Shown: positions 54,326 through 63,447 of the stretch, piece after piece
How positions within the stretch are numbered: the first letter of the stretch is position 1
Layout: each line of letters starts with the position of its first letter
NCBI RefSeq assembly: GCF_010668805.1
Contig: NZ_WUFT01000001.1
Span: 1-64,000, forward strand
Length of the DNA stretch: 64,000 nucleotides
Reading direction: 5' to 3'
Source: Rhizobium phaseoli
GTDB taxonomy: Bacteria > Pseudomonadota > Alphaproteobacteria > Rhizobiales > Rhizobiaceae
Program-made: the position numbers and the translations under genes
The notes under the pieces: model-generated
What the model was told of the DNA's origin: nothing
The model's database searches: none
What the model saw: only the letters and a program-made list of their open reading frames with translations

Positions 54326-54357
54326 GTCGCCATGGCCTGGAGGTTGGCCATGGCGAC
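54326..54357. other. Perfect 12-bp hairpin with SD-like loop
   Basis: GTCGCCATGGCC (54326-54337) pairs with GGCCATGGCGAC (54346-54357) around TGGAGGTT. It has no T run. It could be an operator for the MarR regulator or an RNA element on either strand; the loop contains GGAGG. Confidence 0.55.
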
Positions 54358-54549
54358 CTTAAAGTGGGGACAAAGGCCCGGAGAGGGGGATAAGGCCTTT
54401 GTCCAAGCCTGACGCGGCGGGGGACAAGCCGGTAATCAGACCCGCGGCGCGATCAAGCGCCGGTGACATGAATTTGTGCCTGTGAATGTGGTTTTTCAAG
54501 GGAGGGCGACCGTTACAAATCGGTAACAGTTTGGTGAGCGGAATCTCCG

Positions 54550-54635
54550 CTGCGCAATTCCGCAATTCGGAATGCGGTTTAAGGAAAAAATTACGCATCC
54601 ATTCAAAGTGGTGCAGCGTCCTTTGCGCCTCTGAA
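54550..54635 (+). repeat. A/T-rich intergenic repeat, copy B
   Basis: Aligns with copy A at 34905-34985 over about 85 bases, same strand, and ends about 75 bases before the polA start. Shared blocks include TCGGAAT, TTTAAGGA, AAAATTA and ATTCAAAGT. Confidence 0.8.
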
Positions 54636-54709
54636 TAGACGTGCGTAACCCTTTTCGCGCGCCGAACTTTTTATGGACCTCGTCCCGTGCCCGCGCTATC
54701 CATGCACCC

Positions 54710-57709
54710 ATGAAAAAAGGCGATCACCTCTTCCTAATCGATGGTTCCGGATTCATCTTCCGGGCGTTTCATGCACTGCCACCGCTGACCCGCAAGACCG
54801 ATGGCCTGCCGATCGGCGCTGTTTCCGGTTTTTGCAACATGCTGTGGAAGTTGTTGAGGGATGCGCGCAACACCGATGTCGGCGTGACGCCGACACACCT
54901 TGCCGTCATCTTCGATTATTCCGCCAAGACGTTTCGCAAGGATCTCTACGATGCCTATAAGGCGAACCGTTCCGCCCCGCCGGAGGAGCTCATCCCGCAA
55001 TTCGGCCTGATCCGCCAGGCGACCCGCGCCTTCAACCTGCCCTGCATCGAGACCGAAGGTTTTGAGGCCGACGACATCATCGCCACCTATGCCCGCCAGG
55101 CTGAGGCATCCGGCGCCGATGTCACCATCGTCTCCTCCGACAAGGACCTGATGCAGCTCGTCAGTCCCAATGTCCATATGTATGACAGCATGAAGGACAA
55201 GCAGATCGGCATTCCCGACGTCATCGAGAAATGGGGCGTGCCGCCGGAAAAGATGATCGACCTGCAGGCGATGACCGGTGATTCCGTCGACAACGTTCCC
55301 GGCATTCCCGGCATCGGCCCGAAAACCGCCGCCCAGCTTCTTGAGGAATACGGCGATCTCGACACGCTGCTCGAACGCGCCACCGAGATCAAGCAGGTCA
55401 AGCGCCGCGAGACCATCCTTGCCAATATCGATATGGCGAGGCTCTCGCGCGACCTCGTGCGGCTGCGCACCGATGTGCCGCTCGATCTCGATCTCGACGC
55501 GTTGGTGCTGGAGCCGCAGAACGGCCCGAAGCTGATCGGCTTCCTCAAAACGATGGAATTCACGACGCTGACGCGCCGCGTCGCCGAAGTCTGCGATTGC
55601 GATGCCAACGCCATCGAACCGGCGATCGTCAGCGTCGAATGGGGTAAATCCGCCCACGGCCCCGATCTCGATGCGGCCGAGCCGGCCCCCGTTGCCGGCG
55701 GTATCCCCGAAGTCTCGGGTGACGCGGTGCCGGTGCCGGCCCGTGCGAAGGCGAAGTCCGCCGTCGAAGGCGCCTTTTCGCCCGCCGATCTTGCCAAGGC
55801 GCGGGCCGACGCCTTTGCGACGCTGCCCTTCGATCATTCGGCCTATGTGACGATCCGCGATCTGGCGACGCTCGACCGGTGGATCGCCGATGCGCGCGAT
55901 ACCGGCCTTGTCGCTTTCGATACCGAGACCACGTCGCTCGATGCGATGCAGGCCGAGCTTGTCGGCTTTTCGCTGGCGATCGCCGACAATGTGGCCGATC
56001 CCACCGGCACCAAGATCCGCGCCGCCTATGTGCCGCTCACCCACAAGAACGGCGTCGGCGATCTGCTCGGTGGCGGCCTTGTCGAAAACCAGGTCGCCAT
56101 GCGCGATGCCTTGCCGCGGCTGAAGGCATTGCTGGAGGACGTGGCGGTTCTCAAGGTCGCCCAGAACCTGAAATACGACTATCTGCTATTGAAGCGCTAC
56201 GGCATCGAAACCAGGAGTTTCGACGACACGATGCTGATCTCCTACGTGCTCGACGCCGGCACCGGCGCCCATGGCATGGACCCGCTCTCGGAAAAATTCC
56301 TCGGTCATACGCCGATCCCCTACAAGGACGTCGCCGGCAGCGGCAAAGCGAACGTCACCTTCGATCTCGTCGATATCGACCGCGCCACCCATTATGCCGC
56401 CGAAGATGCCGATGTGACGCTGCGCCTCTGGCTGGTGCTGAAGCCGCGGCTGGCGGCGGCAGGACTGACCAGCGTCTATGAACGGCTGGAACGGCCGCTG
56501 CTGCCGGTGCTGGCGCGCATGGAAGCGCGCGGCATCACCGTCGACCGGCAGATCCTCTCGCGCCTCTCCGGCGAACTGGCCCAGGGTGCGGCGCGGCTGG
56601 AAGACGAGATCTATGTGTTGGCCGGCGAGCGGTTCAATATCGGCTCGCCGAAGCAGCTCGGCGATATTCTGTTCGGCAAAATGGGTCTTGCCGGCGGGAG
56701 CAAGACCAAAACCGGGCAATGGTCGACCTCCGCATCGGTGCTCGAGGATCTGGCTGCCGCCGGTTTCGAGCTGCCGCGCAAGATCGTCGACTGGCGCCAG
56801 GTCACCAAGCTGAAATCCACCTATACCGACGCGCTCCCGGGCTATGTCCATGCGGAAACCAAACGGGTCCACACCTCCTATTCGCTGGCATCGACGACGA
56901 CGGGGCGCCTGTCTTCCTCCGAGCCGAACCTGCAGAACATTCCGGTGCGCACCGCCGAAGGCCGCAAGATCCGCACCGCTTTCATCTCGACACCCGGCCA
57001 CAAGCTGATTTCTGCCGACTACAGCCAGATCGAACTGCGCGTGCTTGCCCATGTGGCTGAGATCCCGCAGCTGACCAAGGCCTTCGAGGATGGCGTCGAC
57101 ATCCACGCCATGACCGCGTCGGAAATGTTCGGCGTGCCGGTCGAGGGCATGCCGGGCGAGGTGCGTCGCCGCGCCAAGGCGATCAATTTCGGCATCATCT
57201 ACGGCATCTCGGCCTTCGGGCTTGCCAACCAGCTATCGATCGAGCGTTCGGAAGCCGGCGACTACATCAAGAAGTATTTCGAACGTTTCCCGGGCATCCG
57301 CGACTATATGGAAAGCCGAAAGGCCATGGCGCGCGACAAGGGTTATGTCGAAACGATCTTCGGGCGGCGAATCAACTATCCGGAAATCCGCTCTTCCAAC
57401 CCGTCGGTACGCGCCTTCAACGAGCGTGCGGCGATCAACGCGCCGATCCAGGGCTCGGCTGCCGACGTCATCCGCCGGGCGATGATCAAGATGGAGCCGG
57501 CGCTTGTTGAAGTCGGCCTTGGCGATCGCGTCCGCATGCTGCTGCAGGTGCATGACGAACTCATCTTCGAAGTCGAGGACGAGGATGTCGAGAAGGCCAT
57601 GCCGGTTATCGTCTCGGTCATGGAAAACGCCACCATGCCGGCGCTCGAAATGCGCGTGCCGCTGAGGGTCGATGCACGTGCTGCCAGCAATTGGGACGAG
57701 GCGCATTGA
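54710..57709 (+). CDS. polA: DNA polymerase I
   Basis: A 999-residue three-domain polymerase. 5'-nuclease domain (1-300) with LIDGSGFIFRAFHALP, the ETEGFEADDIIATYA Asp cluster and the helix-hairpin-helix NVPGIPGIGPKTAAQLL. The proofreading 3'-5' exonuclease domain starts near 390; FDTETTSL keeps the DxE metal site, so proofreading is likely active. Polymerase domain: motif A SADYSQIELRVLAH (about 766), motif B RRRAKAINFGIIYG (about 823) and motif C VHDELIFEV (about 946). ATG 54710 gives the usual MKKGDHLFLIDGSG start. Role: Okazaki fragment processing and repair. Confidence 0.97.
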   Translation: MKKGDHLFLIDGSGFIFRAFHALPPLTRKTDGLPIGAVSGFCNMLWKLLRDARNTDVGVTPTHLAVIFDYSAKTFRKDLYDAYKANRSAPPEELIPQFGLIRQATRAFNLPCIETEGFEADDIIATYARQAEASGADVTIVSSDKDLMQLVSPNVHMYDSMKDKQIGIPDVIEKWGVPPEKMIDLQAMTGDSVDNVPGIPGIGPKTAAQLLEEYGDLDTLLERATEIKQVKRRETILANIDMARLSRDLVRLRTDVPLDLDLDALVLEPQNGPKLIGFLKTMEFTTLTRRVAEVCDCDANAIEPAIVSVEWGKSAHGPDLDAAEPAPVAGGIPEVSGDAVPVPARAKAKSAVEGAFSPADLAKARADAFATLPFDHSAYVTIRDLATLDRWIADARDTGLVAFDTETTSLDAMQAELVGFSLAIADNVADPTGTKIRAAYVPLTHKNGVGDLLGGGLVENQVAMRDALPRLKALLEDVAVLKVAQNLKYDYLLLKRYGIETRSFDDTMLISYVLDAGTGAHGMDPLSEKFLGHTPIPYKDVAGSGKANVTFDLVDIDRATHYAAEDADVTLRLWLVLKPRLAAAGLTSVYERLERPLLPVLARMEARGITVDRQILSRLSGELAQGAARLEDEIYVLAGERFNIGSPKQLGDILFGKMGLAGGSKTKTGQWSTSASVLEDLAAAGFELPRKIVDWRQVTKLKSTYTDALPGYVHAETKRVHTSYSLASTTTGRLSSSEPNLQNIPVRTAEGRKIRTAFISTPGHKLISADYSQIELRVLAHVAEIPQLTKAFEDGVDIHAMTASEMFGVPVEGMPGEVRRRAKAINFGIIYGISAFGLANQLSIERSEAGDYIKKYFERFPGIRDYMESRKAMARDKGYVETIFGRRINYPEIRSSNPSVRAFNERAAINAPIQGSAADVIRRAMIKMEPALVEVGLGDRVRMLLQVHDELIFEVEDEDVEKAMPVIVSVMENATMPALEMRVPLRVDARAASNWDEAH

Positions 57710-57960
57710 TCCATGTCGCTCAAACTGTGCGTCTTGGGTAAGCGAATGCAGAAAACGACGGCCTGATAGGCGGCGCATCATCAGAGTCGATGCGCCGCAT
57801 TCGGGTCCTCTCAGAAAATTGGCAAAGATTTTTCCGGTTAACTCAACTCACTGAAATCGCAACGATTTAGCGACGGGAGCCGTATCGGAACGATACGGCG
57901 GGAAGGAACTTATTAACCTTCCTTTTCTATCCCGGTAGGGTCGTAATTTGTTAGGCATGA

Positions 57961-60318
57961 GTGAGTAGCGGACGCATGCGTTTTCCCAGAACCAATTTGA
58001 CGGACGCCGGGGACTTTTCCAGCGAGATTGAAACCGAGCTTCCGGAGGTAAATCCCGGTGAAAAGCCGGCGGCACCGATCTGGCAGAGCAATTTTTCCCT
58101 CGCGCCGAACGTCCGTTTTACCCGCACGCCGGAAACGCTGATCAGCAAGCGGCGGGCGCCGAATGAGCTTGTTCGCGATGATTCGCAGATTGGACAGCAG
58201 GCGATACGCATCGAGCCGGTCGCCGTCGACGTACCGTTCGATGTCTATCTGCCCGAGCCCTACGAACTTTCCACACCGCAGGTGATCGAACTGCAACCGT
58301 CACCCTTGCCCGAAGTGCCCGCCGCGCCTGCCTTCCGTGCCAGTGCCGAGCTTTCTTCCATTTCGGATTTCGCCTTCTGGGAAGTCATGGCCTTCGAAGA
58401 AGGCGAGCCGGTTCGCGCGCCTGCCTCGATCTCGTTCCCGAAGGTCGAGACTGCGCCCGAATCGATCACCTCGCTGTTCCGCATCATGGAATGGCGCCCC
58501 GGCCGGCCGGCCCCCGCGCCCGTCGCCTCCCGCCCGGTTCAGCCGGCCGCCGCGGTTTCCGCAAAGCTCGCCGTCCGCCCTCCGGCCGCAATATCCCTGG
58601 AACGGCCTCGGCGCATTACGGTCGAGGCACCGGTCGTACCTTCCCCTCAGGCTGCGTCAGCCCCCCAGATTGCGCCAGCGCCTCAGATCGCGTTGGCCCC
58701 TGAGGCTGCGCCGGCACCCCGTTCTACACCGCCCGTCGCTGCGGTCCTGCCCTCGCCGCGTCGTGTGACAAGACCCGAAAAAATCGACGCCTCAGGCTAT
58801 GAATTCCCGCCGCGCGCGCTCCTGCAGGAGCCGCCAGAACGCCTCGGCGAGATCATGTCGCAGGAGACGCTGGAGCAGAATGCCGGGCTTCTGGAAAGTG
58901 TGCTTGAAGATTTCGGCATCAAGGGCGAGATCATCCACGTCCGTCCCGGTCCGGTCGTCACCCTCTATGAATTCGAGCCGGCGCCAGGCGTGAAATCGTC
59001 GCGTGTCATCGGCCTTGCCGATGATATCGCCCGCTCGATGTCGGCGCTCTCGGCCCGTGTCGCCGTCGTGCCCGGCCGCAACGTCATCGGCATCGAATTG
59101 CCGAACGTCACTCGCGAAACCGTCTATTTCCGCGAGATGATCGAGAGCCAGGATTTCGAGAAGAGCGGCTACAAGCTGGCGCTCGGTCTCGGCAAGACCA
59201 TCGGCGGCGAGCCGGTTATTGCCGAGCTTGCCAAGATGCCGCATCTGCTCGTCGCCGGCACCACTGGCTCCGGCAAGTCGGTCGCCATCAACACGATGAT
59301 CCTGTCGCTGCTCTACCGCCTGACGCCGGAACAGTGCCGGCTGATCATGGTCGACCCGAAGATGCTCGAGCTTTCCGTCTATGACGGTATCCCGCATCTG
59401 TTGACGCCCGTCGTCACCGATCCGAAGAAGGCGGTGATGGCGATGAAATGGGCCGTGCGCGAAATGGAGGAGCGTTATCGCAAGATGTCGCGCCTCGGCG
59501 TCCGCAATATCGACGGATATAACGAGCGCGTGGCCCAGGCCCGCGACAAAGGCGAGACGATCCATGTCATGGTCCAGGTCGGCTTCGACAAGGGCACCGG
59601 CGTCCCGATCGAGGAAAGCCAGGCACTCGACCTGACGCCGATGCCCTATATCGTCGTCATCGTCGATGAAATGGCCGACCTGATGATGGTCGCCGGCAAG
59701 GAGATCGAAGGTGCGATCCAGCGCCTCGCCCAGATGGCCCGCGCCGCCGGCATCCATCTGATCATGGCGACGCAGCGCCCATCGGTCGACGTCATTACCG
59801 GCACGATCAAGGCGAACTTCCCGACCCGCATCTCCTTCCAGGTGACCTCGAAGATCGACAGCCGCACCATTCTCGGTGAACAGGGCGCCGAACAGCTGCT
59901 CGGCCAGGGCGACATGCTGCATATGCAGGGCGGCGGCCGGATTTCCCGCGTCCACGGTCCCTTCGTCTCTGACGTCGAGGTCGAAAAGGTCGTTGCCCAT
60001 CTGAAAACCCAGGGCCGCCCCGAATATCTCGACACGGTCACCGCTGACGAGGAGGAAGAGACCGAAGAGGAAGAAGCCGGCGCCGTCTTCGACAAGAGCG
60101 CCATGGCCTCCGAGGATGGCAACGAACTCTACGAACAGGCGGTCAAGGTCGTCATGCGCGACAAGAAGTGCTCGACCTCCTACATCCAGCGCCGCCTCGG
60201 CATCGGCTATAACAGAGCCGCCTCACTGGTGGAACGCATGGAAAAGGAAGGCCTAGTCGGCCCGGCCAACCACGTCGGCAAGCGCGAGATCGTCTCGGGA
60301 CGGGGTGACGGCGATTGA
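57961..60318 (+). CDS. FtsK/SpoIIIE-type DNA translocase lacking membrane anchor
   Basis: A 785-residue protein with the complete FtsK motor. After a Pro/Ala-rich linker, the alpha domain begins near residue 300; Walker [14 protein letters not shown] is near 433, Walker [14 protein letters not shown] near 565, and the C-terminal winged-helix gamma domain ([20 protein letters not shown]) near 740-760, which reads KOPS sites in E. coli. The usual four N-terminal membrane helices are absent; the first 300 residues are polar and low in complexity. So it is a soluble or indirectly localised paralogue, or a gene whose true start lies elsewhere. Start is GTG 57961, with ATG 57976 as the alternative. 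Confidence 0.9.
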   Translation: MSSGRMRFPRTNLTDAGDFSSEIETELPEVNPGEKPAAPIWQSNFSLAPNVRFTRTPETLISKRRAPNELVRDDSQIGQQAIRIEPVAVDVPFDVYLPEPYELSTPQVIELQPSPLPEVPAAPAFRASAELSSISDFAFWEVMAFEEGEPVRAPASISFPKVETAPESITSLFRIMEWRPGRPAPAPVASRPVQPAAAVSAKLAVRPPAAISLERPRRITVEAPVVPSPQAASAPQIAPAPQIALAPEAAPAPRSTPPVAAVLPSPRRVTRPEKIDASGYEFPPRALLQEPPERLGEIMSQETLEQNAGLLESVLEDFGIKGEIIHVRPGPVVTLYEFEPAPGVKSSRVIGLADDIARSMSALSARVAVVPGRNVIGIELPNVTRETVYFREMIESQDFEKSGYKLALGLGKTIGGEPVIAELAKMPHLLVAGTTGSGKSVAINTMILSLLYRLTPEQCRLIMVDPKMLELSVYDGIPHLLTPVVTDPKKAVMAMKWAVREMEERYRKMSRLGVRNIDGYNERVAQARDKGETIHVMVQVGFDKGTGVPIEESQALDLTPMPYIVVIVDEMADLMMVAGKEIEGAIQRLAQMARAAGIHLIMATQRPSVDVITGTIKANFPTRISFQVTSKIDSRTILGEQGAEQLLGQGDMLHMQGGGRISRVHGPFVSDVEVEKVVAHLKTQGRPEYLDTVTADEEEETEEEEAGAVFDKSAMASEDGNELYEQAVKVVMRDKKCSTSYIQRRLGIGYNRAASLVERMEKEGLVGPANHVGKREIVSGRGDGD

Positions 60319-60334
60319 TCGGGCGCGGAGTGCG

Positions 60335-60847
60335 CTACGCACTCCGATACAGCTCCTCCGCCAATCGGAGCGTCTCGTTGATGAATGCGGTCTTTCCGCC
60401 AGTGTAGAAGTCCCAATCGCGGTCTGCCTCCGCAGCCAGGCGGCGTTTTAGATGGGCATAGGCTTTGGCCCTTTCGGCGTGGTCGCGGAGATAGTCGCGA
60501 AACAGGATGCGGTCGCGATGGGCGCGATTGTCGGGGCCGCAGAGATAGAGCTTGAACCCGTAACCGTCACGATCCCGGGTGAAGGCCCATCGTTTCTCTC
60601 CAGCATCGCCGTGGAAGACGAAATCGGCAGCGCGCACCGCGTCGATCGCCGACGGCAGAACGTCGTCGGAGATCACGACGACATCGACGTCGATCTTCGG
60701 CTTCGCCGCCAGACCGGGCACCGACGTACTGCCGATATTATCGATGGACAGCACGAGATCGCCGAGCAGGATGGTGATCTCGGCGCCGATGTCGGCAAAC
60801 AGCAGCGGCCAGGAAGGATCGTAGTCGACCACTTTGATGGCGCGCAT
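60335..60847 (-). CDS. GrpB (UPF0157) family protein
   Basis: A 170-residue protein of the GrpB family, which has a nucleotidyltransferase-like fold. The diagnostic NIGSTSVPGLAAKPKIDVDV motif lies at residues 37-56 (core GSTSVPGLAAKPKID), with VVDYDPSWP near the start and NRAHRDRILFRDYLRDH near 106-122. Function is not established; some relatives are fused to dephospho-CoA kinase. It lies 18 bases after phnN and may be the last gene of that operon, with no obvious link to phosphonates. Confidence 0.86.
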   Translation of the reverse strand: MRAIKVVDYDPSWPLLFADIGAEITILLGDLVLSIDNIGSTSVPGLAAKPKIDVDVVVISDDVLPSAIDAVRAADFVFHGDAGEKRWAFTRDRDGYGFKLYLCGPDNRAHRDRILFRDYLRDHAERAKAYAHLKRRLAAEADRDWDFYTGGKTAFINETLRLAEELYRSA

Positions 60848-60865
60848 GCTTCCTTCCGATCTCGG

Positions 60866-61462
60866 TCAGTGAATCTCGGCGAGCAGCCCGTCGAGGATCG
60901 TGACCATCTTCTGCTTCGCCTCTTCGAGCGAGCCGCTATTGTCGAGATCCGCCACGTCGTAGTCGCCGCGCACCGTCAGCGGCCCGCGGGCAAGCCTGGC
61001 CATGATATCCTCATGCGTCTCGCGCCCGCGCGCCTCCAGCCGGCTGGCGAGCACTTCCGGGCGAGCGGTGACGTTGATCACCTTGAGCCGCGGGAAAGCC
61101 GCCTGGAAACGGTGCAGCGCCGAGCGCGAGCCGTTGGCGACGACGACATGGCCGCGCGACAATGCCACCGAGACCTCGGCCGGAATACCGTACTTCAAGC
61201 CATGCGCCTCCCACCAGACGGCGAAGGAGCCCGACTGCTCCATCGCGGCAAACCCTTCGAGGGAGACGGAAAGATGGTCTTCGCCGCCGGCATCGCGGTG
61301 GCGGGTGATGACGCGGCGGGTGAAATGAACGTCGGCGCGGCCGGCGAAATGCCGCGCGGCGAGGTTCATCAGCGTGTCCTTGCCGGCGCCGCTCGGCCCG
61401 ACGACGACGACCATGATGCCACGCTCGGCTCCGGCTCCTGGATGGGGTTCGTGCGGGCTCAT
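60866..61462 (-). CDS. phnN: Ribose 1,5-bisphosphate phosphokinase PhnN
   Basis: A 198-residue kinase of the guanylate-kinase fold that makes PRPP from ribose 1,5-bisphosphate, the salvage step after C-P lyase. P-loop VVVGPSGAGKDTLMNLAARHF begins near residue 19 (core GPSGAGKDT), TRRVITRH near 48 and a Gly/Arg-rich region near 100. Its start overlaps the phnM stop by four bases, strong support for the role. ATG 61462 is used; ATG 61414 would drop the first 16 residues. Confidence 0.92.
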   Translation of the reverse strand: MSPHEPHPGAGAERGIMVVVVGPSGAGKDTLMNLAARHFAGRADVHFTRRVITRHRDAGGEDHLSVSLEGFAAMEQSGSFAVWWEAHGLKYGIPAEVSVALSRGHVVVANGSRSALHRFQAAFPRLKVINVTARPEVLASRLEARGRETHEDIMARLARGPLTVRGDYDVADLDNSGSLEEAKQKMVTILDGLLAEIH

Positions 61463-62598
61463 GCGACACGGCGTCCCTGGCGCCAGACGGAGCGTGTCAC
61501 CGGCACGCCATGCGAACGGTGGACGCGGACGAGATCGGCGCGCAGCCCGGTGGCGATCCGGCCGCGATCGTCGAGGCTGACGGTGCGGGCGGGCGTTGAT
61601 GTCACCATGGCGATCGCCTTCGGCAGGGTAATGCTCTCGACCTCATCGGCGAGGATGAAGGGCGCATGCAGCAGGCTGAGCGGCACGTAATCGGAGGACA
61701 GCACGTCGAGCACGCCCATCTCGGCAAGGTCACGGGCGGCGATATTGCCGGAATGGGACTTGCCGCGCACGATGTTCGGCGCGCCCATCAACACGCTCAT
61801 GCCGTGTTCGTGCGAGGCGCGGGCGGCGTCGACGCTGGTCGGGAATTCGGCAAGCCGCACGCCGTTGTCGATCGCTTCGCCGACATGGGAGAGCGTCGCA
61901 TCGTCATGGCTTGCCACCGTGATGCCGCGCTCGGCGCAGACCTTGGCGATGGCGTTGCGATGCGGCGTCGAGTTGCGCGCCGATTCCGCCTGGCGCTTGG
62001 CGACGAAACGCGCGAAGACCTCGTCGCTTAAACCCCGCTTCTTCTGATAGTAGAAGATATATTGATCCATCGTCTGGAATTGACGCTGGCCGGGGGCATG
62101 ATCCATCAGCGAGACGAGCCGCACATGCCGATCGTTTTCGAAATCGGCGAAATGTTCGAGCACATTGTCGGCCGAGACCTCGCAGCGCAGGTGGATCAGA
62201 TGCTCGGCGCGCAACCGGCCTTCCTTCTCCGCCGACTGGATGGCATCGGCCATCTCGCGCATCTCGCCATGTTCGAAGCCGCCGTCCTCGTCCGCGCCCA
62301 TGCGCAGGCAGTCGAACACCGTCGTGATGCCTGAAGTGACGATCTGGGCGTCATGCGCCTGAATTGCGGCGGTCTGGTTCCAGCGAATGCCGGGACGCGG
62401 CTGATAATGGCCTTCAAGATGATCGGTATGCAACTCCACGAGGCCGGGAATGACGTAGTCGCCCTCGAAATCTTCGCCGGCTACCGAGTTACCTTCGGAA
62501 ATGTCGGCGATCTTGCCGTCGCGAATGAGAATCGATCCAGAGAGGATGTCATCTTCAAGAACGATGCGGGCGTTGGAAAACACGGTCTCTTTGCTCAT
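61459..62598 (-). CDS. phnM: Alpha-D-ribose 1-methylphosphonate 5-triphosphate diphosphatase PhnM
   Basis: A 379-residue amidohydrolase-fold enzyme of the C-P lyase pathway that removes pyrophosphate before C-P cleavage. The metal site GLVELHTDHLEGH lies near residue 53, VASHDDATLSH near 235 and LSSDYVPLSLL near 305. Length and motifs match PhnM rather than dihydroorotase-like relatives. ATG 62598 starts the conserved MSKETVFSNARIVLED N-terminus. It is coupled to phnN by overlap and follows the DUF1045 gene by 13 bases. Confidence 0.94.
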   Translation of the reverse strand: MSKETVFSNARIVLEDDILSGSILIRDGKIADISEGNSVAGEDFEGDYVIPGLVELHTDHLEGHYQPRPGIRWNQTAAIQAHDAQIVTSGITTVFDCLRMGADEDGGFEHGEMREMADAIQSAEKEGRLRAEHLIHLRCEVSADNVLEHFADFENDRHVRLVSLMDHAPGQRQFQTMDQYIFYYQKKRGLSDEVFARFVAKRQAESARNSTPHRNAIAKVCAERGITVASHDDATLSHVGEAIDNGVRLAEFPTSVDAARASHEHGMSVLMGAPNIVRGKSHSGNIAARDLAEMGVLDVLSSDYVPLSLLHAPFILADEVESITLPKAIAMVTSTPARTVSLDDRGRIATGLRADLVRVHRSHGVPVTRSVWRQGRRVA

Positions 62599-62611
62599 CT
62601 CGTCTGGTCTT

Positions 62612-63307
62612 TCAGCTTTTGGCGCCGGCAAGCGGCAGCCAGGAATGAACTTTGAACGGGGCGCCGCGCGTTTCCTCAATGAAGACGGCAAGGCCGGAAA
62701 TGGGCAGCGGCCGGCCGGTGAAATCGGCAAAACGCTCGGTCAGGATCGCTTTCATCACCGCGGCGCGTGTCTCGGGCACCTGGCCGGTGAGTGTCATGTG
62801 GAAGCCGAAATCCTCCATCACATAGGGATAACCCCAGCGCTGCAGATGGGTGCGCTGGCTGTCGCTGAGCTTCTCCGGGTTGCGCCGCGCCATATCGGCT
62901 TCGGAAAGCGCTGCGCGGAACGGTTCGAAGGACCTTACCACCTTCGCGGCGAAATCCTGAAGGGGTTGATGAAGAGAACCGGGAACGAGGGCAAAAAAGC
63001 GGCCGAGCTGTCCGAGCACGAGGTCGGGAATCTCGAAAGCTTCAGTGCGCGCGGCAAAATCCTCAGCAACGGCCATGAGATCCTTCTCGGTGACCGAGCC
63101 TGCGAGCGAAAACGGTGCCTTGATCGTCGCGTGAAAGCCGTAGCGGCGCGGGTCGGCGGTCAGCTCGAACTGCTCTGCCGCGCCGAGCTGCGCATCATCA
63201 GGCGCAGGATAGGTCTCGCCGGTGAACGCATCGCGGCCGAGCCAGAGCGAGGCGGCGCCGGTCAAGGGAGCGTCCTTCGGCGGCGAGAAATAGAGAGCGT
63301 AGCGCAA
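62612..63307 (-). CDS. DUF1045 protein, 2H phosphoesterase-like, phn-linked
   Basis: A 231-residue protein found in phosphonate gene clusters. Two histidine motifs of the 2H phosphoesterase superfamily are visible: YGFHATIKAPF near residue 55 and FGFHMTLTG near 170. These enzymes act on cyclic phosphodiesters, so a role near the 1,2-cyclic phosphate product of C-P lyase is plausible but unproven. The start is placed at TTG 63307: the family begins (M)RYALYF and an AGGA lies eight bases upstream. Frames starting at 63373 add a non-conserved segment. Confidence 0.85.
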   Translation of the reverse strand: MRYALYFSPPKDAPLTGAASLWLGRDAFTGETYPAPDDAQLGAAEQFELTADPRRYGFHATIKAPFSLAGSVTEKDLMAVAEDFAARTEAFEIPDLVLGQLGRFFALVPGSLHQPLQDFAAKVVRSFEPFRAALSEADMARRNPEKLSDSQRTHLQRWGYPYVMEDFGFHMTLTGQVPETRAAVMKAILTERFADFTGRPLPISGLAVFIEETRGAPFKVHSWLPLAGAKS

Positions 63308-63447
63308 GGCTTTTATCCTGGGGATCGTCGAAACGGGGAGCGCAATGTGCAGTGATTTGGCGGCAAACCGCAAGCAGGTTCCCGGCTAAAAGATTTCCGT
63401 GACAGAATGATGATGGCGGCAACGCCACCGCCTTTCGAGCCGATATA

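Larger units (their letters stand above)
54216..54709. other. Intergenic region between marR-type gene and polA
   Basis: 494 bases, the divergent promoter region. It holds a 12-bp hairpin (54326-54357) and an A/T-rich repeat (54550-54635). An in-frame extension of polA to 54641 is open but is not family sequence. Confidence 0.5.

Noticed and set aside
54734..56044. A 436-codon minus-strand frame opposite polA
   Set aside because: polA is complete and conserved on the other strand; the antisense product is rich in Arg/Gly/His typical of shadow frames.
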